From Rubidibacter lacunae KORDI 51-2 (GTDB lineage Bacteria; Cyanobacteriota; Cyanobacteriia; Cyanobacteriales; Rubidibacteraceae): a stretch of DNA of 32,302 nucleotides. Of the stretch, positions 7,208 through 19,200 are shown one piece after another; position 1 is the stretch's first letter; the number at the start of each line of letters is the position of its first letter. The stretch is from NCBI RefSeq assembly GCF_000473895.1, contig NZ_ASSJ01000092.1, positions 1-32,302 of the forward strand, read 5' to 3'. The translations under genes and the position numbers were made by a program. The notes beneath the pieces are model-generated. The model saw nothing but the letters and a program-made list of their open reading frames with translations. It ran no database searches and had not been told where the DNA came from.

Positions 7208-10200
7208 ATGGACGGTTTTGATATTTCAAACTCTGAAGGTGCAATCGGTACGCCCGAACTCGGCGGTGCCGAACTGTTTGGAGGGTCCGAGCTGGATATG
7301 GCTCTGCTCTCGGGCAGTGAAGGGCTGCAGCTGCTGAACAGCGCACTCGAAGCACTTTCACCTAAAGGTAGGAATGGCCCGTCTACTACACTATCTCTCA
7401 GTGAAGCCGAGCGCGAACTCGTTGAGGAGAATGAGAAGTTTGCAGATCGCGATCGCCGCTTCGATATCGGTCGTCACGGACGCGGGCGCACTCCATCCTA
7501 CGGCAACCCAAGAGCATCTCAGCCGATCGCCCCATCCGCCGGTAGAGCCGACAGCCTCATGCAGCAGGCGAAATCTGCAGGTGCCTCTGCAGCGGGCAAC
7601 GACACCCTCGTCGAGCGGGGGTTCAACGGTCGGTGGAGCGGACTCAATAGTGACGCGAACGGCAGCAGCGCCGACGACGACCCGATAATCGGAACGGACG
7701 GTCGCGATCGCTTCCGCCTGGGTGGCGGCAACGACACCGTGCGCGCAGGGGGAGGTCGCGATGTTATTCGCGGCGGCGGCGGTGACGACTTCCTTGATGG
7801 CGAGGAGGGGAACGATCGCATCTATGGCGGTAAAGGCAACGACACCCTACTGGGAGGCCCGGGCAACGACCGCATCTTTGGCGGTAGGGGCAGCGATACC
7901 GCGTACGCAGGGGCAGGTCGCGATGAGGTTCGCGGCGGCCGCGGTGACGACCTCCTCGCCGGCGAGGAGGGGAACGATCGCCTCTATGGCGGTAAAGGCA
8001 ACGACACTCTGCTAGGGGGACCGGGCAACGACCGTCTCTTTGGCGGTAAAGGCAACGATATTCTCGATGGCGGAGCGGGTCGAGACCGACTGCGTGGCGG
8101 CCGTGGAGAGGATGTGTTTGTCCTGAGTCAGCCTGAGGGCAACACGCGAGACTCGATTCAGGACTTCACCGATGGCGAAGACCTGATAAGACTTCCCCAA
8201 GGACTCGCGTTTGCTGACTTGGTTATTGGCGAGCGCCAATCTGGGGCTGCAGAAGTGCGCGCCCAAGGAAACGTACTCGCCATCTTTGGCGGTGGGGTCA
8301 CTCCCGACCTGCTCGACGAGAGCGACTTCGTCGAAGCATTTGTCAGTCAGGAGCTGACGTTAGTGCTTGGGAACGACACCGGAATCGATGGCGATGGCAT
8401 TACGACTGAGGTGTCGTTCTTCGGCACCGTGAACGTTGCCCAAGAGCTCGTCACCGTAACAGCTAGCTTCCAGCCAGTAGGCGGCGGATTCGAGATCGCC
8501 GACCAACTGACACCGGGTGGACGCTTCGAACTCGACGCCGATGACATCGACCTCATCTACGGCAGCCGGTTACCATATGGCTCGCACGTGCTCTACGTCG
8601 AGGCAACCTATGCCTCCGGAGAGAACTCTCGGATCGGATTGCCGTTCGAGTTGCTCCCGACGACCACGGCTCCCGTCATCGGGCTGGCGACCCCTTTTGA
8701 TGGCGGCAGCCACAATTCTCCCGTCCACCTCACTGGCTCGGTGTCGGAGGTAGCAAGCGACCTCGTTGAAGTCAGCTACCAGCTTGGCAACAGCGCTATC
8801 ACCCCATTGCCCGTCGATACAGAGGGTCGGTTCGATCTCCTGCTAGATTCCCTGTCGCCGGGAGATTACGACCTGACCGTTACGGCGCTGAACTCCCTGG
8901 GCAATACGGCTACCCAAACCGTCAACTTCACTGTCTCGCCCCCTGGAACGGGCTTCTCCGTCGAACCGAGTGGCAGCACGGGGTGGGCAGCGGCAACGGA
9001 AGACCAGGTCTTACTCGCCGAAGGCGATAGCTGGCTCGTGCAGGTCGCGATGGACCTCCCGCCCGATGCCGAGGCGATTGGTGAGGGGTCGCGCACGATC
9101 GGTTTCGACCTCGACGCTCGCTTCGACACCAGCGGCAGCAATCCGTTGGGCGATCGCCTCTCGGTGTTCGCGAACGGTCCGGATGCTGGCGACCTCGGCC
9201 GGCCGCTGTTTGCGATCGGCGAAGCTGGAGCCGAGTATCAGCCGGGCGTCGCAAGCTTCAATGGCACCCGCGTCGAATTCGACGCGACCGCACTGACCCC
9301 CGATGAGAATGGGGAACTCGGGCAGCTGGTCTTCGCCCTTTACAACCTCGATCGCGATGAGGGCACGCAGGTCGAGATTGCCAATCTCACTACGGAGGTC
9401 GATCCCGAGGGCAGCCCGAGCCCCGTCTTCCCGATGGCAGAGGCGATCGCTCCCGGAACTGCCGACCGCAGCGACCTCGCTGCAAACAGCACGCTCGAAT
9501 CTACCCTCAGCTACGTTCGCATCGCTCCCTCAGCCGATGGCAATGAATCGCGGCTGCACGCGGAACTCGTCGTTCGCAACACGGGCACGACGGCGCTGGC
9601 GCGGCAGCTTGCGGTCGGGTTCGACAACTTGCCGGACGGGGTCGCGTTGGTCGAGCCGTATGCGGACGGCAACGGCACGCCCCTGCTCGACCTCGGACTT
9701 GCCGTCCCGGCGGGCGGACTGGGCGCGGGCGAACGAACGAAGCCCGTTGCCATTACCTTGTCTGCGCCAAGCGACTTCGACTGGGGTCAGTTAAAGTCTT
9801 TGCAGTTGATGGGCTTTTCCAGCGGGACAAACGTCGCGCCCGTGTGGGCGAACGCGCTGCCCGTGCTGACGGTGCGACCGGGTGAATCCCTGCAAATCGA
9901 CTTCGCGCCTGCGTCGGGAGCCGACGTCGCTACCCACGCCACCGATGCCAACGGCGATCGCGTCACTTACTCGATTGCACCGCCTGCCGACGGCACGCTG
10001 CTTCCGGGTATGGAGCTTGCGGGCAACCGACTCACTCTCGCTCCCGCTCCCGGTGAAGAGGGCACGTATGCATTCGGGTTGATTGCCTCGGACGGGGTGC
10101 TATCCGCGCGGCAAGCGGTGGAGCTGGTGGTGGAAACACCCGCGCCGAGCGCGCCGACGCAGATTTCCGGACGGGTTCTCGACACGAACGAGATGCCCCT

Positions 10201-13200
10201 GGCGGGAGTGCCGATTACCCTCGCGCGTGTCACCACGTATACCGATGCGGCGGGTAACTTTACGCTCGAGCTGCCCGAGGCATTAGTGCCGACGGCCGCT
10301 TTCGATATTTCTGTTCCGACCGGTGATATCTACTTCGACCCGCGGGGAACGGGCGAGGAGGTCATCGAGCTCCATCGCGCCCAATTCGACCCGGCGACGG
10401 GTACGAGTCGCCTCAATCCCCGCCGGCACGAGAACCTCGTCTCCGGCTTCCTCGACGGGAGTACGGTGTACGGCTCGGACGGCGAGCGGGCGGCGGCTTT
10501 ACGGAAGCTCGACGGGACGGGCAAGCTGAAAACGAGTCCCGGCAACTTGCTGCCCTTCAACACCGAGGCTTACTTCCCGGGCGGACCGCTGGAGAACGGC
10601 GGGGGCGGTACCGCGGATCGTGCGAACGAGCTCTTCGTGGCGGGAGACGTGCGCGCGAGCGAAAACCCCGGTCTGGCGGCACTGCACACTCTGCTCGTCC
10701 GCGAGCACAATCGCCTGGCCGAGCAGATTGCCCTTGACGACCAGACCCTGACCGGCGAGGAGATTTACCAGCAAGCGCGCCGGCAGGTGGTCGCGACGAT
10801 TCAGCACATCACGTATAACGAGTATCTACCGCTGGTGCTCGGCGGGAATGGATTGCCTGCTTACGCCGGTCACGACCCTGATGTCAATCCGATGGCGAGC
10901 ACGCTGTTCTCGACGACCGCCTTCCGCATCGGTCACAGTCAGTCGCCGAATCAAATCTGGCGCAACGACGCCGGTGGTAACGAGATTGCTGAGGGTCACT
11001 TGTCCATCGGAGCGGCGTTTTTCAATACGGCACCGATTGCGGATCTCGGCATCGACGCGATTCTGCGCGGGTTGAGCGTGCAGCCGGCCGAGCGCGTCGA
11101 TACTCAGGCGATCGACGAGCTGCGCAATGCCCTGTTCGGACCGCCGGGGTCGGGCGGTTTGGACCTGATTGCCATGGGCATCCAGCGCGGTCGCGACCTG
11201 GGTCTGCCGAGCTACGTGCAGGCACGGGTCGATTACGGACTCGACAGCAGCCCGATCGCTAGTTTCGACGAGCTCCCCGTCAGCAGCGCGGTACGGGCGC
11301 AGCTGGCTGCTGCTTACGACGACGTGGCAGAGATCGATGCGTGGGTTGGCGGACTGGCAGAAACGTCGACGAGCGGTTTGGTCGGACCGCTGTTTTCGGA
11401 AATTATCGGCGACCAGTTCGCGCGCTTGCGGGCGGGGGACCTGCACTGGTACGAGAACGCCCAACTCGATGCGACGACTCTCGCCGCCGTACAAAGCACG
11501 ACGCTGGCCGATCTGATCGCGCGCAATACGCTCGTGAATGCGAGCGAAATCGATGGCAATGTTTTCACGAGCACCGACACCGTCACCTCAGGAGCGCAAC
11601 CGGGAAGTGCGACGCAGGGGGCAACATCGACACCGAGCCCTGCGAGTTTCGACGGTACGGGTAATAATGCCGGGGGTGCCAGCGGCGAGTGGTTGCGCGT
11701 CGATGACATCACCCTCAGCTACGGCGACGGCATCAGCGAGCCGGCTGGAGGCGATCGCCCCAGCGCGCGAGCAGTCAGCAACGGGATCTTCGAGCAACTA
11801 GAAACCTCCAGCGACCCGCTTGCGAGCGCGCTGAGCATCTATTGGGGTCAGCTGATCGCCCACGATATCAGCCATACGCCCACGGGCATCACGGAAACTC
11901 TCGAAATCCACGGCGAGGAATATGTCGACCCACTCAACCCATCCGCGAGCTATCCGTTTGTAGCGGAGAAGCTCCCGCTCCTGCTCGAACATCCAGTCTA
12001 CAAGGGCGTCAACAACGAGGTTGCCGGCGATCGCCCGATTTATCTGCCAGTCCTGGATACAGACATGGGCTACAGCGACCCGACCGGCCGGGGAGACACG
12101 CTGGTCGCCCCCAATAACCCGGCAAACGCGGATTTGGCGGAGGCAGCTGTCCTCATCGAACACGAGACGATGCTCGATGAAAACGGATTGCTCGTAGACC
12201 CCGTCGGAATGGTGAGCATCACCGAGGTTCCTACCGAGCGTACCCCAGCCTCCCTCCCGCCAACATTATCGCCAGACACCATTGTTACGATTCAGCCGGC
12301 CGGGGCAACCTTCACTACACCAGCCCAACTCACACTGCCGAATCGAGCAGGGTACGCACCGGGACTCGAGATGGATTTATGGAGTATCGACCCGACGACT
12401 GGCGATTTTGCGATCGTCGGCAAGGCTCAGGTCGCGTCGGATGGCAGTCGGATTGAGACAATTCAGGGTGGTATTAACAACAGCAGCTGGCACTTCGTTG
12501 CACCGCCACCTCCACCACTAAACCCACCACCGGCCGATCCGGACTGTGACGAATGCGAATCAACACAACCTCTAACATCTGAGGTTGCGCTATATTCGGG
12601 TGCCGTTAAGGAGATGCATGCGTTGCCGACTTATCAGTCGCTGGGTGAAACTCGAGGTGTAACGCTGCACTACGACTCACTTCGTGCCGATCCACGACAT
12701 ATCATCCAGTTTGGGTACGACGATGAGAATATTGAAATCGCATCTTGGATTCGCGACTTCGCTAATCTCCGACTGGCTGCAGAATTGAGCTTCAGAAACG
12801 GTCAATTTGAAACAAGTGTTCCAGGTGCCGAAAGCGAAACCTATAACCTTAATGGTACCGAACATTTTTGGACTATCCCAAACATAAGAACTCGAGATGT
12901 CGAAGCAGCACTTCAAGCCGATTTAGGAATGTTGCCGAGCGGCATCTATGATTATACGCTGACCAGTGGATTTCGTTTCCTAGGTAACAGTAGTCTAATA
13001 GGTTCGTCCTCGACCGTGGACGGGATATTGCTTCACGTGAACGGGATTAATAGTCCATTTGGAGCGGGATGGGGGATAGACGGTTGGCAAGAAGTGATTC
13101 CTAATTCAAATGGATCGCTGCTTCTCGTTGAAGGTGATGGTAGTGAGCTATTCTTCGAAGCACCCCTAGATCCGGAAGTAACTGAATACGTATCGCCACC

Positions 13201-16200
13201 AGGAGACTTCTCAACATTTGTAAAAGAAAATGGATCTTTCAAGCGCACGCTTAAAGATGGCTCAGTTTACGAATTTATCAACCATGGCGGACGTCATCTA
13301 CTACAAAAGATGCGAGATCGCAACAATAATGTAACTCGTTACGAATACGAAGCCGGTAGTAACAACCTTTTGAAGATTGTCGATCCCGTTGGTCTCGAAA
13401 CAAAGTTCTCTTATGATGGTGCGACTGGTCGCGTTCAAGAAATCGAGGATCCAGCTGGACGAAAGACACAGCTCAGATACGATACTGGCGGCAATCTGAT
13501 TGAAGTTGTCAATCCAGATCTGACGAGCCGGCAGTGGGATTACGACCAAAAGCATCACATCATCTCAGAAACTGATGAGCGCGGAGAGTACGAGGAAACA
13601 TACTACGATTTTGCCGGCCGAGCAGTGGGGGGTAAGCGCAAGGATGGTGCAATACTTCAAGTTCAGCCCGTGCAAGTGCAGGGACTGTACGAACCGGAAG
13701 CGACAACCAGTATTGCTAATAGCCCAAGTACTTTCGATCTAAATGAAAAGCTAATCGCGCGTTATGTCGATGAGAATGGCAACTTAACGATCGAACAGTT
13801 GGATATATTCGGACAAACGATCTCGCGGAGAGATGGCGAAGGTGTCCTACCAAGTAGCAAGCGCGATAGCAATAACCTGGTTATTGAACGACGCGATGCC
13901 GAAGGAATGTTGACAACATATACCTATGACGGTCAAGGGAACGTTATTAGCACTCAGCAAACATTGAGTACAGAAGAAGGAATTGATGGAGATATTTTCC
14001 GCGATCGGGTTTTTTCAATTCACGGGCAATATCCGAAAAGGGTTCTAGTTGATAACATTGACGGCGTTGAGGGAAATGAGATTATTGCCTTGTTTGGTGG
14101 TTTGTCTACAAGTAAAGGAATAACGATTCTGAGATCTGGCGAACAAGGAGACTTTACAAATAGATCAACTTACTTGTTTCCTTCTGATATTTTTCCAGAT
14201 GACATTCTAAACAGGTACTGGGAAGCCAGTGACGTGGTGTTGGAAGACCTCAATGCCGATGGTAAAAAAGATTTTGTCATCACTGCAAATTCTGGTATAA
14301 GTCAATATGCACATATTGCGAACCAAAGTGCTGTCATTGCATATCTCAGCAATGGAAGCAATGGTACCTACGGTTCCGAGCCAGTGACATTAACTGTTGA
14401 CCTAGGAGTAGATATCAATGCCTTTTTTATCAGAGACATGGACAATGACGGCGACTTTGATATTGTTGTCAGCGACTCTGACGACTCAGCAAGCAATCAA
14501 TTTGCTTTTCGGGTTCTAGTTAATGATGGAACCAACCGCAGCCCCAACTACGGCACCATATTGAGTTTCCTTGAGGGCATTAGCTCCGAACGCCTATCTG
14601 TAGGAGACCTAAATGGCGACGAATTTCCAGATTTCGTATGGCTATCAGAAGATGGAAAGCTAAACTTGGGGGTCAACGATCGCCAAGGAGATTTTACCCA
14701 CATAGTCCCATTCAGTGATGATGGATCCCTCTGGGATATTGCCCTTGCTGATATCAATGCAGATGGCAATGATGATGTTATAACTTTTAAGCGAGATACC
14801 AACAATAAGTTCAACCTTTCAGTATTCTTTGCCCGCATAGATCCCAATGACAGTTCCTTAGTTACCTTCGTTGAGAAAGCCAACCTGTTGCAGTCACTGG
14901 GTGGCACTCCTTATCTAGCATTAGCCGACATTGATAACAACAGTTCGATTGATGTTGTTGTAGAGGCAGAGCAGGAAGTCTCGGTGTTACTCAGTTCTAT
15001 TAACAGCCAGGGAGAGGTATCTTTCGAACAATTTACTGACGATATTTCTGGGCAGACCTCATCTATGCCCGAACACCTAATAGGAGATCTAAACGGTGAT
15101 GGGTTCGCTGAAATCGTCGCGATCGGAACGTATCAAGATGAAACTAATATCGTTGTGCTGTCTTTAGATTCGGAAAATGGCTTGCTTAACAGACAATACG
15201 GCTTTCTCGCCGAGGGTAATTTTTCTTTAAAATTACAAGAAACACTGATAGACCTAGCAGATGTCTATGGCGATAGCAAGCTAGAGTTGGTATCGTCCAG
15301 CAATGCTTTCAACTCACCTGCAAACGTGTTGATTTGGGAAGTTGATGATGAAGGACAGCTCCCACAACCAGTTTTTGAGTATTCCATTACCCAAGACCAA
15401 GGCTACAATATGGATGGACCTTTTGCCCATGGAGACTTTGACTCCGACGGTGTTTTAGATATAGTGACGACAGTACTACCAATGTTTCCTGACCGGTATG
15501 GGCTACGCGTCCTTATTGGAAAAGGAGATGGAACCTTTTCAAATGTTTCTAGCCGTATCGGACCTGAAGTTGAACTCAACTCACTTGATGTTGGATATGT
15601 TAACAATGATTCAATTCCTGATGTGATTGCTACCGAAAAGTTTAGTAATCGCGTCATAGTCTATTACGGCAATGGCTTTGGCGGCTTTACAGTCAAATAT
15701 GAAGATACAGGTGAAGTAGAGGGTATCTCGGTATCTAGCCCACCAAGAGCTGTCGTTGTAGATGACTTCAATGGTGACGAATACTCTGACTTTGCCATTG
15801 CTACTTACGATCCATATAGCGGTAGAGGAGAAGGAGGAATTGTAGTTCGTTTCGGTCAAGCTAACGGCGAATTTTCAACCCAAGGCGGAATCGATATTAA
15901 ATTTAGCCCTTCTTATCATATCGACAATGAAATTTTCATTACTACGCTTGACTTTTCTTTTTATGTAGATATTGCAAGTGGAGACATCAATGACGATCAA
16001 AAGCAAGATCTTGTTTTTCTCTTAGGTGTCGACTCAACAGCCACAATAATAGTGCTTTTGGGTACCGATGATGGAGAATTTGCACAAGGCTATGGATTCG
16101 CATCACTTCAAGGACTTCCTAAGAAGATCGTTCTTGAGAATCTAAACCCAAACAATAACTATCTAGACATTGTGACTCCTTATGGAGTTATTCCAGGTAG

Positions 16201-19200
16201 TAATTACACTCCTAGCGAAGAACATTTTTTGCTGGAAGCTCCTCTCCTTTTCAACGGACAAGAGGGCAGCGAATTATTGTATCCAAGTTCCGGATGGGTT
16301 AGCACGAGATTTGCCGACATAGCTGTTGAAGACATCAATCGCGACGGTTACTACGATCTTCTACATGTTCAAAATAATACAAACACACTTTCTGTGCTGT
16401 TTGGGAATGGTACCGCCAACTATCAAAATGCACCGATCGCACAATATCGAGTCAAATATGATGAATATATTTTTAGCGGCGATCTAAATCGCGACAATGC
16501 TGATGATGTTGTTTTGTTGTCCTATGGTGGTCGTTCCATTGCTTTGTCTGTTCAACTAAATTATGCCAATCAACCCAATATTGAACGAAAGTATGAATAC
16601 GATCCCAACCATAACCAGCGCGTTCGTGTCGAGGACGAACTACAACGGATAACCTACCATCTCTACGATGATTACCAAATTACTGACGACCAAGGAAATA
16701 GTATCGATATTGATAATCCTGGGAATGTCACTCGTGTTGTCCAGGTCCGGGGTCAAGAAGACGAAGATTATCGTGCGGTTTACGGGAAAAGCACACTTGA
16801 GTTTACGACACCAGCACCTGATGACCCACGCGATGTTGTCACGGAATACGTATACAACCAGCACGGATTGCCGATCGGCGTAATCGACTCGCTCGGTCGA
16901 GTAACTAAATATTCTTACAACTCTCTTGGTCGACTTGAATCCATCACGTTTGCCTCCGGTACTGTTGATGAATCAACACAACGCTTTGAGTACGATTTGG
17001 CAGGAAATCAAACAGCGATAATTGATGACAACAATAGCCGCACTGAGTATGTTTATGATGACATGAACCGGCTGATAAGAATTACTGAAGCAGTCGGTAC
17101 TGCAATCGAGGCATCACAGTATTTCGAATATGACAATGCTGGCAATCAAACAGTAGTTCTTGATGAGAATAACAACCGCACAGAACGTATTTATGATAAT
17201 TTAGGTCGCCTAGAGCAGACATTCTTGCCAGAACCAGATCGCGAAGGTCCGCTTTCCGCACCTTCGATGAAGCAGATTTATGACGAAAGAGGGAATCTGG
17301 TATCCTCAGTTGACCCGCTTGGTCGCACTACGAAATACGCTTATGACAACCGTAGCCGTTTGACAGGAACAGTTTTTCCGGACAGTAGCATCAATAAGGC
17401 TGAGTACGATTTTAATAACAACATCACTGCCCGTATCGATGCCAATGGAAACCGTACGCGATACATTTATGATGATAGAAGTCGCCTCAAGCAACAGATT
17501 CAAGAGGTTTCTGATGGACAGGATATTATCACTAAGTTTGAGTATGACGAGGTCAATCAGCTAGTAGCCATCGTCGATGCTAACAACAGCCGTACCCTAT
17601 ACGAGTACGACGGTCTAGGACGGCAGGTAAGCGTCACGGTGGGCGAGGGCACCCCCGACGCAATTACAACCTTCACAGAATATGACAACGTCGGCAACGT
17701 CATCGCCGAAATCGACGGGGCGGGTAAGCGTACCGAGTACGTCTATGACAATCGCGATCGCCTCATCCAAACTTGGAATCCCCTTAGCTTGCAGCGGCGG
17801 GAGGACGGCGGTTTCGCTCCGGATTACGAGTTTACTCAGGCAGAGCTGACGGCGTTGGGAGTTACCGTCACCGAGTACGATGCCGTCGGAAATGTCACGG
17901 CAATTTTCGACCCCGTGGGGAACGAGACAAGATTCGTTTATGACGATCGCGATCGCCTCACCAGTATCGCCGATCCGCTCGGTCAAGTCACTCGCTACGA
18001 GTATGACGACGCAGGGAATCTGATTGCGGTTGTCGAGCCGCGATCGGTTCTCGATCCGAACACGCAAGAGGAGTCGATCGCCACCACCTTCATCTACGAC
18101 GGTCTCAACCGTCAGATTGGTTTGCAGAATGCTCTGGGTCATATAACTACTGCCGAGTACGACGATGCAGGGAACCTGACAAAATTCACCGATGAGGAAG
18201 GACGAATCGCTCGTTACGAATACGATCGCCGCAATCTTCTGACAAAAGCGATCGATGAGGGGGGCGGCACTAGTAAAAATGACTCCGTTACGCGGTATAC
18301 CTACGACGGCAATGGCAACCTCACGACTACCACTCGTGAAACGAACGCTGGAGACCTGACCACAAGCTATAGCTACGACAAGCTTAACCGTCGCACGAGG
18401 GTGACAGATGCTGAGGGTCATACCACCACCTTCGGCTACGACTCGGTCGGCAATCTCACCCGCGTTACCGATCCCAGCGACCCCGATGACCCGAGCGACA
18501 TCTCCAATGAGACGGAATTCACCTACGACGCGATTAACCGTCTCAGAACGGAGACCAACGCACTGGGTAAAACTCGAACCCATGACTACGACCTGGCCGG
18601 TAACCTCATTCGCAGCGAGGACCGCAACGGTCGCGTCCGCGAATTCAGCTACGATGTGCTGGATCGCCTGACCGAGGAACGCTGGCTGGCTGCCAACAGC
18701 GAGGTCATCCGCACGCTGGGCTATGACTACAACGAGGCAGACGAGCTCCTGCAGCTCTTTGACGATGAGGGCGATGCCAGTACGGAGCCAACTCACATCT
18801 TCAGCTACGACCAGGCCGGTCGCCCAACGTCAACTATCAACAATTTCGTACCGGGACTGGCCTCAAATGTCGAGCTGCAATACGCGTACCAGTCGAATAG
18901 CAACAACCTTGGTTCGGTAACGGACTTTATTGATGGGGTCGAGCATGGCGTTGAGAGTTTCCTATACGACGATCTCAACCGCGTCACGGAGATTGCGCAG
19001 AGCGGCACTGGCGTCGCTGCAAAGCGCGTAGAGCTAGATTATGACAAGACCTCGAAATTGGCAGAAATTCGTCGCTATAACAGTCTGAGTGGTGGAACGT
19101 CTGTTGCCACGAGTACCTACACCTACGACGCGATCGGACGCCTGGACGGACTCAGCCACGATACGGCGCCGTTGTCAGACCCGCTGACCTACAGCTACAC

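Noticed and set aside
7519-8266. Frames opposite or overlapping the RTX repeats
   Set aside because: Low-complexity Pro/Ser- or Ala/Thr-rich translations of the repeat DNA in wrong frames; no binding sites.
10826-11494. 222-codon minus-strand frame opposite the peroxidase
   Set aside because: GC-rich antisense shadow; the plus strand carries conserved peroxidase catalytic motifs.
17615-18796. 393-codon minus-strand frame within the giant RHS gene
   Set aside because: Same cause. Near-identical shadows recur opposite the other RHS copies (23403-23954, 26321-26749, 26750-27403), exactly where YD repeats are coded.
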